This document shows, piece by piece, positions 35,480 to 44,300 of a DNA stretch of 64,000 bases. This stretch comes from Verrucomicrobiota bacterium (GTDB taxonomy: Bacteria; Chlamydiota; Chlamydiia; Chlamydiales; SM23-39), in contig JAFEGL010000063.1 in assembly GCA_018239895.1 (NCBI GenBank), positions 1 to 64,000 on the forward strand, given 5' to 3'. A program made the translations under genes and the position numbers. Numbering within the stretch: the stretch's first letter is position 1; each line of letters begins with the position of its first letter. A model generated the notes under the pieces. That model was not told the DNA's origin, did no database searches, and saw nothing but the letters and a program-made list of their open reading frames with translations.

Positions 35480-36199
35480 ATGGAAGGGATTGTTGTCGGC
35501 TGCGACCAAAACCAAGAGTGGCTTCTCCCCTGGTGGTGGGATCATTACAGCGCCACCAATTCGTATCCCGTCCTATTCGTCGATTTCGGTTTGTCGAATC
35601 GGGCGAAGAGGTGGTGTTCTGAAAGAGGCATCTGCCAACCCCTTGCAACCTTCAGCAAGTTTCGTGAACATCCCATTGCAGAAGAAAAGAGGAAAAAATG
35701 GGAAGGGTACATCACCTCGATTTTCTCGATCCGTACAGCCCTTTTTAAAAAGCCGTTCGCCCTCTTGCAGTCCCCATTTCCCCTCACGCTCTGGATCGAC
35801 CTCGATTGCCAGGTTTTAGGATCTTTAGAACCTCTCTTCAGCTTTCTCCATCTTGGTATCGAGATTCTTGTGAGACGAAACCGGAGCGTCCATGAAGAGC
35901 ACCATGTGAGCCACGGCATTTTGGCTCCTGGAGAAAAAAGCTACAATTCCGGAGTGGTGGGATTCCACAAAAACGGCCCCCTCATCTCCGCTTGGGCTCA
36001 GGAGATTTTGGAAAGAAACCAAGAGTACATCACTGACGAGCACGCTCTATCGAGGGTCCTTTTGGAAAAAAGCCCCCGTTTAATGGAACTTCCCCCGATT
36101 TATAATTGGAATCCGCTCTATGGCCCAAATCCTGAAGCGGTTGTCATCCACTACCAAGGTGGTCTACTGAAAGAGAAGATCCGAGCATTTATTCACTAA
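35480..36199 (+). CDS. Glycosyltransferase-like protein (GT-A, GT8-like)
   Basis: A 239-residue soluble protein. The start MEGIVVGCDQNQEWLLPWWW is followed by a strand LFVDFGLS; a DxD motif, LWIDLDCQV (Asp107/Asp109), could bind Mn and a nucleotide sugar. Then come HGILAPGEKSYNSGVVGFHKN and TDEHALSRVL, a layout found in GT8-like and 'glycosyl transferase family' proteins that add a sugar to a surface glycan or protein. An AGGAGG site is five bases before the ATG. The acceptor and donor are not predictable. It is probably co-transcribed with der and perhaps with the following SulP gene. Confidence 0.6.
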   Translation: MEGIVVGCDQNQEWLLPWWWDHYSATNSYPVLFVDFGLSNRAKRWCSERGICQPLATFSKFREHPIAEEKRKKWEGYITSIFSIRTALFKKPFALLQSPFPLTLWIDLDCQVLGSLEPLFSFLHLGIEILVRRNRSVHEEHHVSHGILAPGEKSYNSGVVGFHKNGPLISAWAQEILERNQEYITDEHALSRVLLEKSPRLMELPPIYNWNPLYGPNPEAVVIHYQGGLLKEKIRAFIH

Positions 36200-36248
36200 T
36201 CTTGTGTATATTCAAAGGCCGATCTATTCTTGAGAATAGGTAATCTCT

Positions 36249-38009
36249 ATGAAAATACCCCGCCCGCGCGCGGTCTCCTTCGTCCCATTTAAAGAAGAGC
36301 TGCAAGGGTACAACGTCCGATCTTTCCGCGACGATGCTCTAGCTGCCCTCGCGGTCGCCCTCATGACGGTGCCTCAATCGATCGCTTACTCGCTTTTGGC
36401 GGGACTTCCCCCTTCGGCAGGTCTTTTCTCGGCCATCTTCGGGACGATCTTCACGGCGATTTGGGGCTCGTCTAGGCATTTGGTCTCGGGACCGAGCACC
36501 GGGGTCGCTATTCTGATCCAAACTTCGATCGCCGACATCTTGTACAACTACTTCGATACGGTGACAGGACCTGCCCGGGAGGCCCTCATCTTACATATCT
36601 TGGGGCAGATCGTGATCATCATGGCGGTCATCCAAATCGGCTCTGCGTTTTTCAACGTCGGCAAGCTGCTCCAATTTGTGAGCCGCCCCGTGATTCTCGG
36701 GTATTTTGCCGGGATCATCGTCGCAATTGTCGTCGCTCAGCTGTTTTACTTCTTTGGGATCCCCGCTTTGAAAGGGGACTCTTCGATCTTGTTGAAGGGA
36801 ATTGGCTTTTTCTTGCATTTGCAAGAGACCAATTGGAGCAGCGTCGCGCTGGGGGCTTTAGGCCTTTCGTTCCTTGTCCTTTTTCGAAGGAGATTTCCCA
36901 ATTGGCCTGGCGCTCTCTTGATGCTGGTCATCGTTTCGGCAGCAGCTCAAGGGATCAACTACTGGATGGGGGTGCCCACTGTCCCGATGCTCAGCCAGTT
37001 CCCTCTCGGCAAGCCGGTGCCCGATTTGACCTTCCCTCTCATCGACTTTTCGCTCCTCAACAAGGTATTTCCCGCCGCCGTCGCGATCTCGTTTTTAGCC
37101 ATTTTAGAAGTGTTTTCGATCTCAAGAAGCTTTGGAGGCTTGAGCGGCCATAAAGTCTCGGTAAATCAGGATGTGTTTGGCCTCGGCATCGGGAATGCAG
37201 TCCTCTCGATCCTGTACGGCTCGATGCCCGCCTCGGGGAGCGCGTCCCGCACCTCGCTCAGCTACCGGCTCAACGCCAAAACCCGCATCGCGGCGATCTT
37301 GAGCGGTATCTTTACGGCGATTATCATCTATTTCTGCTGGCCCCTCGTGCGCAGTATCCCTCTCGCCGCTCTGGCGGCCCTCCTCATTGCGACGGTCCCA
37401 ACCTTGATGAATTTCGATGAGATCAAGCTCGCTTTTCGGGCGACAAGAGAAGACGCCTGGGTCTTTCTGCTCACGTTCATCTCGTGCCTTATTTTCAGCC
37501 TCGACATCGCTTTCTTCATCGGGATCGTGATCTCGATTGGCAATTTCCTCCGCAAATCGTCGACGCCCCACCTCGTTGAATATGCGTTCAATTCGAAGGG
37601 GCGCCTCATGGTGGTCAATCCGAAAGAGGATGTCCACAGGAAGGTCCGGATCATCGGAATCGCCGGCGAGCTCTACTTCGCCGCGGCCGACGTTTTCCAG
37701 TCGGCCCTCCATTCGGTCGCCGAAGACCGGAACGTCCAGGCGATCGTCCTCCGGCTCAATAACGTCTACAACATGGACGCCTCGATGTGCCTCGCGATCA
37801 TCAGCCTCCACGATCTCCTCAAATCGACCGGGCGCTACCTTGTGATCAGCGGCCTCACCGAGGAGGTCTGGCACGTCTTCCACCGGGCCGGCCTCGTCAA
37901 AGAAATTGGCCTCGACAACCTCTACTTCACCGACGAGAGCAACCCCCAGTTCTCCACTTGGAAAGCCTGCCTCCGCGCCCAAGAGCTCCTCCACCGCCAC
38001 AAGTTATAG
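36249..38009 (+). CDS. SulP-family anion transporter with STAS domain
   Basis: A 586-residue inner-membrane transporter of the SLC26/SulP family. About 10-14 membrane helices span residues 25-430; the family signature VPQSIAYSLLAGLPPSAGLF is at about 40-60 and SGPSTGVAIL at about 83-92. NPxxxA-type SGSASRTSLSY is near 330. The C-terminal cytoplasmic STAS domain (about 440-560) contains VQAIVLRLNNVYNMDASM, where the conserved STAS nucleotide-binding loop falls. Substrate: sulfate, bicarbonate or dicarboxylate; the sequence does not decide. A hairpin at 38014-38050 follows the stop within five bases. Confidence 0.9.
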   Translation: MKIPRPRAVSFVPFKEELQGYNVRSFRDDALAALAVALMTVPQSIAYSLLAGLPPSAGLFSAIFGTIFTAIWGSSRHLVSGPSTGVAILIQTSIADILYNYFDTVTGPAREALILHILGQIVIIMAVIQIGSAFFNVGKLLQFVSRPVILGYFAGIIVAIVVAQLFYFFGIPALKGDSSILLKGIGFFLHLQETNWSSVALGALGLSFLVLFRRRFPNWPGALLMLVIVSAAAQGINYWMGVPTVPMLSQFPLGKPVPDLTFPLIDFSLLNKVFPAAVAISFLAILEVFSISRSFGGLSGHKVSVNQDVFGLGIGNAVLSILYGSMPASGSASRTSLSYRLNAKTRIAAILSGIFTAIIIYFCWPLVRSIPLAALAALLIATVPTLMNFDEIKLAFRATREDAWVFLLTFISCLIFSLDIAFFIGIVISIGNFLRKSSTPHLVEYAFNSKGRLMVVNPKEDVHRKVRIIGIAGELYFAAADVFQSALHSVAEDRNVQAIVLRLNNVYNMDASMCLAIISLHDLLKSTGRYLVISGLTEEVWHVFHRAGLVKEIGLDNLYFTDESNPQFSTWKACLRAQELLHRHKL

Positions 38010-38013
38010 GCGC

Positions 38014-38050
38014 GCCCCTCTCAGGCTGTCTATGGCAGCCTGAGAGGGGC
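38014..38050 (+). terminator. Hairpin at the 3' end of the SulP gene
   Basis: Perfect stem GCCCCTCTCAGGCTG with its complement around TCTAT, core CTG/GGCAG as in the other 3'-end hairpins. It starts five bases after the stop. No T-run follows, so an intrinsic terminator is only partly supported. A dispersed repeat begins 12 bases later. Confidence 0.6.
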
Positions 38051-38061
38051 GGAATTTAATG

Positions 38062-38150
38062 TATCTTGCTTATCATGCTTATCCCGTTACCACTCAGGAA
38101 AGAAGTACAGGATGGACATGATCGGCTCCGCCGGCATGATAAGCAGGATA
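38062..38150 (+). repeat. Dispersed repeat (GATCGGCTGCGCCGG family), copy A
   Basis: Unit with CTTGCTTATCATGC at the left, TACAGGATGGACATGATCGG in the middle and CATGATAAGCAGGATA at the right, so the ends are themselves an inverted repeat. It nearly matches 39692-39773 and the reversed 39868-39957. It separates the SulP gene from the convergent unknown gene. Confidence 0.7.
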
Positions 38151-38185
38151 GATTTGGAGTGTAAGAATCAGAAAAGTTGATTCTT

Positions 38186-39553
38186 TTAGAGAGTCTTTTC
38201 TTCGTCTGGTTGTGAAGCTTTCGCTTGAAGCATGTTTAGAAATCTACTGTTGAGTAGATGTCTTGCTGCTACGTACTCGTCTTTGCAAAACGAATCGTTG
38301 AATTTGTAGAGACTTTCAAGGGTTATTCCCTGTTCAGCCATCACTTTTCTATTTTGATTGAAAAATTGAAGGAATAGATCGGTCCGAAATTCGATCACTT
38401 CATTAGGCGCGCGCAGCGTGCTCCCGCTGAGGGCAATCCAAAATTGATCAGGGCCGCTTATTGGTTTTTTTTGCAATTGGGTCCGCAGATAGGAGTCGAA
38501 TTCCCGGTCTAAAACTTCTTCCCGGTACATTTCAGCTTTCTGAAAGGCCTTTAAGAAATGAGCATATTCAACCCAAAGAGGTCTATGAATATTTGCCGAT
38601 TCAAGAAAGAGATGGTAGATGTCGTGGTGGAAAACGGAAATGGGAGAACATGGGGCGCCGTGTGTAACCTCAGTAAAATTTCTCGGATGAGCAGGATCTC
38701 CGCCAGTTGAAGTGGGAATCAGAGGGCAGGGGATAAACAGAACCCTTTGGCTGGGATTTGATAGGTTCTCGCGGGGAAAATAACCAATAGCGGCGTTTGG
38801 CTTCATGGCATTTTCTCCACATTTCGCTTTGAAAATGCGATAGAGGAGATCTGGAGAGGGGACGACTTGTGTGATTCCCCTTTGCAATGTCAAAAACTCA
38901 TGGCCTAATCCTCCATCTTGTTTTACCGTAATGGTGAAATAGACTTTATCGTCTCTATCGGGCATAGCCCGTTCAATAGAGAAAAATTGGGTCTCTTCTG
39001 GAGGAAGAGTTCTCAATTCTGTTAGTAGGGAATCAAACTGGTCTTCATTTAAATAAGTCCTCGTAGCTTTTTTTAAAGCTTCAATGGCTGAATGATTGGA
39101 ATTTCCATTTTCGTCGAATAATTGATATTTACTAAGATGCTCATCGATTGGATCTTCATTTTTTTCATATATTCCCCATTCCTTCGCAACTTGAATGTCG
39201 CTCCGCGCCTGTTTTAAACAAGATGCATAGAGAAATAGCTTGCTAACTTGATTGACCGTTAACCGATTTTCTAGATGGGCTTGAAATGCATAAAGAGTCC
39301 AATTTTCATCTTGGAAGAGGGGATGATCCCATTGACCTTTGTGGAATGCAGTTAATTCTTCATCTGAAATGACATGATTTTGTAGCTCGATCTTTGTAAC
39401 TATTTCTGACAGGTGCTCTCTGGGAATACGCCGCAAAAACTCCCGCTGCTTTAATTGATCGAGAGATTCGAGCTGGGGCCTTTCAATAGATTGGGTGTTG
39501 TCTCCATAAACACCCCACAATCGAACAGCCGATGAATTGTTAATTGCAGCCAT
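38186..39553 (-). CDS. Unknown AT-rich soluble protein (455 residues)
   Basis: A 455-residue protein with no family I recognise and no signal peptide or membrane segment. The N-terminus is polar (MAAINNSSAVRLWGVYGDN). Residues 60-200 are mostly helical and charged. A striking HHDIYH motif (309-314, in SVFHHDIYHLFLESANIH) could hold a metal, but the pattern is not a known hydrolase signature. The C-terminus is charged and ends ASQPDEEKTL. Base composition is AT-richer than in the T3SS and housekeeping genes, and it is flanked on both sides by dispersed repeats. Together with its own promoter, this suggests an accessory gene, perhaps a host-interaction effector (inference). Confidence 0.55.
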   Translation of the reverse strand: MAAINNSSAVRLWGVYGDNTQSIERPQLESLDQLKQREFLRRIPREHLSEIVTKIELQNHVISDEELTAFHKGQWDHPLFQDENWTLYAFQAHLENRLTVNQVSKLFLYASCLKQARSDIQVAKEWGIYEKNEDPIDEHLSKYQLFDENGNSNHSAIEALKKATRTYLNEDQFDSLLTELRTLPPEETQFFSIERAMPDRDDKVYFTITVKQDGGLGHEFLTLQRGITQVVPSPDLLYRIFKAKCGENAMKPNAAIGYFPRENLSNPSQRVLFIPCPLIPTSTGGDPAHPRNFTEVTHGAPCSPISVFHHDIYHLFLESANIHRPLWVEYAHFLKAFQKAEMYREEVLDREFDSYLRTQLQKKPISGPDQFWIALSGSTLRAPNEVIEFRTDLFLQFFNQNRKVMAEQGITLESLYKFNDSFCKDEYVAARHLLNSRFLNMLQAKASQPDEEKTL

Positions 39554-39579
39554 TAATTAAACCGATTTTTGTTAATAAT

Positions 39580-39608
39580 ATTATAAATTTTTAATTAGTT
39601 AATGTCTA
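39580..39608 (-). promoter_or_regulatory. Sigma-70-like promoter of the 455-residue unknown gene
   Basis: On the minus strand -35 TAGACA (39603-39608) and -10 TATAAT (39580-39585) are 17 bases apart. The expected start near 39573 leaves a leader of about 20 bases before the ATG; no strong Shine-Dalgarno is seen. The surrounding DNA is very AT-rich. Confidence 0.5.
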
Positions 39609-39691
39609 TTGTTATTGTTATAAAAAGTAACGATTTGTTAAATTAACTTATGTTACTTATTATTAGTTTGTTGTGAATTAATAACAAATTA

Positions 39692-39773
39692 TTTATCATG
39701 CCTATCTCGTTCCCACTCATAAAGAAGTACAGGATGGACATGATCGGCTGCGCCGGCATGATAAGTAGGATAA
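39692..39773 (+). repeat. Dispersed repeat (GATCGGCTGCGCCGG family), copy B
   Basis: Starts TTTATCATGCCTATCTCG and runs through TACAGGATGGACATGATCGG and GCCGGCATGATAAGTAGG. It is the closest match to copy A at 38062-38150, including the intervening CCCACTCATAAAGAAG-like part. Its left flank is very AT-rich DNA without a gene. Confidence 0.7.
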
Positions 39774-39867
39774 ATAAATTTAATTTCTAGTCCTGGCATT
39801 ATTTTTTATCTATCGCCACAAGTTGCAGAATTTGAAAAGAACAGAGGCGATTATTTGATCATCATTA

Positions 39868-39957
39868 TTTATCCTGCTTATCATGCCGGCAACGCCGATC
39901 ATGTTCATCCTGTAGTTCTTCATGAGCATGAACAAGATAGGCATGATAATCAGGATA
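39868..39957 (-). repeat. Dispersed repeat, inverted copy C
   Basis: TTATCCTGCTTATCATGCCG, then GATCATGTTCATCCTGTAG and finally GCATGATAATCAGGATA. It reads as the reverse complement of copies A and B, with GCATGAACAAG in place of some bases. Copies B and C lie about 95 bases apart in opposite orientation, forming a larger composite inverted repeat between two genes. Confidence 0.65.
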
Positions 39958-39958
39958 T

Positions 39959-40375
39959 TTATTTACGGGTGGGGTCGAGAATTGGGAGATACTTGTTTTC
40001 GACAGCTGGGTCCCATTTGAACTTCCGGCCGTCGATTTCGACGGTTCGGTAAACCCACTCTTCGTCGTTCTCGCGCAGGAGCCGGTCGCATCCCATAATG
40101 AAGCCCTTAATGAAGCCGTAGCGTTGCATTGCGAGCTGCATGTACCGGGAGCTGGTGGGGCGGAATGAGCTCCGGGGGCCGTCGACGGGAGAGATTACCT
40201 CTTGGTGGAACCGGATGATCGCATCGGCCACTTTTGTGGCAATCGAGGAAGTTTTTACTTCATGGGGAGGCGGAGGCGGCTTGAGTCCGCTGTCTCGGCC
40301 CCATGGCTCTTCATAGATGTTTTTGGCGGAAAGAGAGGAGATGAAAAGGAGGCAAAAGAGGACTTTAGAACGCAT
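39959..40375 (-). CDS. YidD-like protein
   Basis: A 138-residue protein with an N-terminal hydrophobic signal-like segment (MRSKVLFCLLFISSLSA). The central part, AIIRFHQEVISPVDGPRSSFRPTS then MQRYGFIKGFIMGCDRLLR, follows the YidD membrane-protein-insertion-efficiency pattern (LIxxYQxxISPxxGPRCRFxPTCS). The usual cysteines of the FxPTCS site are absent (FRPTSSRY), so it is a divergent member. The C-terminal part after residue 95 has additional sequence (VYRTVEIDGRKFKWDP) not typical of short YidD. It overlaps the TPR lipoprotein gene by 11 bases, implying coupling. It probably helps membrane-protein insertion or envelope assembly (inference). Confidence 0.65.
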   Translation of the reverse strand: MRSKVLFCLLFISSLSAKNIYEEPWGRDSGLKPPPPPHEVKTSSIATKVADAIIRFHQEVISPVDGPRSSFRPTSSRYMQLAMQRYGFIKGFIMGCDRLLRENDEEWVYRTVEIDGRKFKWDPAVENKYLPILDPTRK

Positions 40376-41312
40376 GTTGTAACATTAGCACAGGAAACAA
40401 TTTGCAGTCGTTGAGAACCGCTGAGGCGTTTCTCTCATAGACCCGCTCGTTGTAGTATTTGGCCTCTTCTCCCGCGCCGTAAATTCCCCCAAAATACCAG
40501 CCGGTTTCGAAGCTGAGGGTGATGATGCCGGCAGCTGTATGCCCTTTGTGAAAAAACTGGTAGGCAGCAGCGATGAATAGGCCATTGAGAAGAAAGGCGG
40601 TGAGCGCCGATTTTTTTTGTCCGATGTAGAGGTAGCCAGCGCCTGGAAGGATGGCATTGAGCGCCTGGGCCCCGCCGACCGATTTTTTGTTTGCGTAGTA
40701 GCAGTCGAGAAGCCGATCGAGATAGGAGGGGTGCTGAAACCCCTCGTTGATCTGCTCGATTTCGTAAAGATCGCCTGTCCGGAGCGCCGCGGAGATCCTG
40801 AGTTTTTCGGCTGTTTCCGGGAAGGTCGATTGGATCAGCTCGTAAATCCTCTGCTGCTTCTCAAAGTTCTCCATCTCCCGGTAGCACTCGTAGAGGACGA
40901 GGAGGAGGTCGTGGTAGGCGGGAAAGGATTTGTCGACGTGGGCTAGGCCGCTCCGCTCGAATTCCTCGGTCGCCTCATCGTACCGCTTGCCGAGAAAATA
41001 GCAGAGGAGGATGTCGTACTGGATCTCAAGTTTCCGGACACTCTCTTTCGGCACCAAAATCTCGGCCCGCTTGAATGTCGAGACGGCCCGATAGAGGTCA
41101 AGCTGGTCGGCGAACGCTCGGGCAATGATGTATTCGCGCCCCCAATCGCTGTCTCTCTCATGGTGGGACAAAGGCTCGAATGCGCCTGTGAGTTTTTGGA
41201 AATGTTGATCCTGGATCTGGTAGGAGACGCGCGGGTCGATTTGATCGGGAACCCGGTAGCATGAAGCAAATAGAAGTAACAAGAACAGAAATGCAGTCGA
41301 TCTTCTAATCAT
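40365..41312 (-). CDS. Predicted TPR-type lipoprotein with C-terminal membrane segments
   Basis: A 315-residue envelope protein. The N-terminus has a lipobox (LLLLFASC, Cys18), so it is probably lipid-anchored. Residues 60-190 contain helical repeats resembling TPR (RAFADQLDLYRAVSTFKRAE and LLCYFLGKRYDEATEEFERS). The C-terminal ~90 residues are hydrophobic, with LNAILPGAGYLYIGQKKSALTAFLLNGLFI and AGIITLSFETGWYFGGIYGAG, a short membrane pattern often found next to or fused with YidD-like proteins. It overlaps the YidD-like gene by 11 bases, so both likely act together. The upstream neighbour is cdsC, whose stop lies 60 bases from its start. The exact role is unknown. Confidence 0.6.
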   Translation of the reverse strand: MIRRSTAFLFLLLLFASCYRVPDQIDPRVSYQIQDQHFQKLTGAFEPLSHHERDSDWGREYIIARAFADQLDLYRAVSTFKRAEILVPKESVRKLEIQYDILLCYFLGKRYDEATEEFERSGLAHVDKSFPAYHDLLLVLYECYREMENFEKQQRIYELIQSTFPETAEKLRISAALRTGDLYEIEQINEGFQHPSYLDRLLDCYYANKKSVGGAQALNAILPGAGYLYIGQKKSALTAFLLNGLFIAAAYQFFHKGHTAAGIITLSFETGWYFGGIYGAGEEAKYYNERVYERNASAVLNDCKLFPVLMLQHAF

Positions 41313-41372
41313 GGTGGGAATCAGATTTTATCTTCTGGAGTATAGCGAATAGAGTTGAGAAAAGACAGATTT

Positions 41373-44300
41373 TTATTCGTCGTCGACGGTCTTGACGATC
41401 TCCATCGCTTCCTCGAAGTTGTGCTGGAGGAATGGAGTGCCCGACTGTTCGCGGAAGAAATCCTCTTGCTCTTTCGAGACTTTTTTCATGTCGTCGAGAG
41501 AGTTGAGGATCTGTGGGCGGATGAAAATGACGACGTTTGTGTCGTTGTAGGTCCGATTGTTTGTAGAGAACGCGGCGCCGATGAGGGGGAGGCCGCCAAG
41601 GCAGGGGAGGCCCGTGGCGTTTCGGTTGTCGTTGGCGTTCACAAAGCCGCTTAAGATGAGGAAATTCTGGTCGGGGACATGGACGGTCGTCTGCATCGTC
41701 GTCTTGGAGGTCGTGACGCCGCTCAATGTAGTCGAGGTGCCGCTGGTCGTTGAGATCGATCCTGTTTGACCGCTGACCGTCGAGCTTTGATCGAAGGCTA
41801 TATCGAGGGTCACGATGTCGGAATTGCCCAAAACAGGCGTGATGGTCAAGCTCATCCCGATATCGCGATATTCGATGTTGGATGTGTTGACCGTGTTGTT
41901 CCCGATGTTGTTGACGAAAGATCCCGCAAAGGGGACGTTCAAGCCGACGAAGATCGACGAGGTTTTGCTGTCCTGCGTGATCAGTTTCGGGTTCATGATG
42001 ACCGAAGTTTCGCTCTCTGTCTGTAAAGCGTTGAGGAGCGAACCTAAAGTGAGGAATGTGTCTCCATTGTGGCGGATCACTTCGCCGATGATGCCGAGGT
42101 CAAAGCCGTTGGCGACAAATGGAATCAGCTGCGGATTGGGCGTTTTGACGGTCGTAGATGAAGAAGACCCGTTGGAGCCTCCGTTTACGGTCGTCATCGT
42201 CCCGCTTGGATTCATGTTGTTGATCGCTTGGGAGAACGAATCGACTGTTCCTGTTGTCCCTGAGCCTGAAGAGAGGGAGGCATTTGGTGGGATCAGGTTG
42301 CTGACGCTGCCAGAGAATTTATCGCGGTATTTGTACTTGCTGCCCCATTCAAGGCCGAAAGTCAAAGCGTTGTTCATCGAGGTCTGGATGACCAGCATTT
42401 CGATGAAGACTTGCTTGAGCGGAATGTCGAGGTTTTTGATCAGCTCTCGGAGGCGGGTCAGCGTCTCCTGGTCGCCCGAGCAGAGGAGCGAGTTCGTCAC
42501 TTCGAGCCACTGGATCGAGTTGATCGAGTTGAGGAGGTTCTGGTTGACCGGCGCGTTCGAAATGATCAGGTCTTTCGCAATCTGCCGGAGGGCTCCCTGG
42601 ATTTCGTCTCCTTTGTGGAACTGGAGTTTGTAGACGAGGAAGCTGGTGTTGTCGATCGCTTGGATCGATGACTCTTTGGCGTTTGCTGGGGCCGGTCCTT
42701 CGGGCAAGTTGGCCGGGATGTCGAAGTTTTTCAGCAGCTCTTTCACCTGGTCGAGCGATTTTTCAGTTCCGGTGAAGATGAGCGATTGGGTTTTTTCGAC
42801 CCAGCGGACCGATTGGATCGTGTTGAAAAGGTCGGGATCGTTGAGTCCGCTCGATCTCAAGTTTTCTGCAAAGTCCTGTAATAGCTTTTCGAGCTCAGGG
42901 CCAGAGAGCGATTGGGTTTTGTAGACATAGAAGTTGCCGGGGCCTGTCGGAGCGGGAGGCGCCTCTTTGACGACGGGGGCAGCGAGGCTTGTCACGTCAA
43001 ATTTTTCGACGAGCGCTTGGGCTTTTGTCAGAGCCTCTTCCGTTCCTGTAAACAGGAGGGAGTTGGTCTCCTTGACATACTTCATGCTGTTGAGGGCCGC
43101 CAAAAACTCTTTATCGGAGGTGCCCGATTTCTTCAGGTCGGAGGTGATCGCTTTGATCGAGGTGACGATTTGCGGGCCGCTTGCATTTTGGAGCTTGTAG
43201 AGGAGGAAGGTCGTCTTTCCAATGTGCTGAATTGGAGCGTGCTTTTGGGCCGGGACGTCGATGTCTTTAATGAGCACTTGGATCTTTTGGAGCGCATCGG
43301 GCGTTCCAGTGAAGATAATCGAGTTGGTGCTCTCGACATATTTCATCGAATCGATCGCCGAAAGGAGAGTCGGATCGGCGAGATTAGCTCTTTTTAGGTT
43401 GGCGGCGATGTCTCGGAGCGATTTTTCAATGTCTGGCGCTTTGACGTTCTGCGGTTTGTAGAGATAGAAGTTGTTGCTCGAGGGAGATGAGGGTCTCGCG
43501 TAGTCGTATTTTGCGATCAGCTCTTTAGCCTCTTCGATCGCTTGGGGATCGCCTGTCAAAAGGAGAGAGTTGGTCTCTTTGACGTAGCGCATGTTGTCGA
43601 TGACTTTTACGAGCTTGCTGTCGCCCATGCCCGACTGTTTCATATTTTTCGACAAACTGTCGAGGTCTTCTTCGACTAAATCGCCTGTAGTATTCTGCAG
43701 TTTGTAGATGTAATATCCCGGTTTGATGGCCGGTTTGGCGCTCTCGGCCGAAACGTCATAGTTTGAAAGGATATCTTTGATTTTGTTCAAAGAGGCTTCA
43801 TTCCCGGAGAAAAGGAAAGAGTGGGAATCGGGCATCCACTTTCTTGTTTTCAGCGCTTCGACGAGGTCGGGATCTGTCCCCCTCTTTTCCAAGCTTTGGG
43901 CCAGTTGATCGATGTAGTTTTCGGTTTTGTCTGAGGGGACAAACTGGAGTTTGTAGAGATAAAATCCCTTTTGGATCGTGTGGGCGGCGCTCGTCGGGTT
44001 GTCGAACGTCTTCAATAGATCTTGGAGTCTCGCGATGCTAGGGGTTGAGCCGGTGAACATGAATGAATGGGAGGGCTCGATCCATTTCATCGACTTGATT
44101 GTCGTGATCAGATCGTCGTCGGTCTGTTTATTGAGGTGATCGGCGACTTGCTTGAGGTAATTTTCGGTCTTTTCTCTCGAGGCGAATTGAGGCTGATAGA
44201 GGAAGAAATTCGGCTTTGGAGCGCCTTGGGGAGAGTCGAAGTTTTTGAGTAGGTCTTGCACTCGGGCGATGCTCGATGGGGCTCCATTGAACATGAGCGA

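Noticed and set aside
34744..35481. Minus-strand open frame opposite der
   Set aside because: Antisense to the C-terminal half of Der; no independent evidence.
37122..38000. Minus-strand open frame of 292 codons opposite the SulP gene
   Set aside because: Antisense to conserved SulP/STAS sequence; acidic low-complexity product without a start site.
39554..39958. Possible replication origin in AT-rich, repeat-rich DNA
   Set aside because: No DnaA-box cluster or dnaA/dnaN genes nearby; the AT-rich stretch is explained by the promoter and dispersed repeats.
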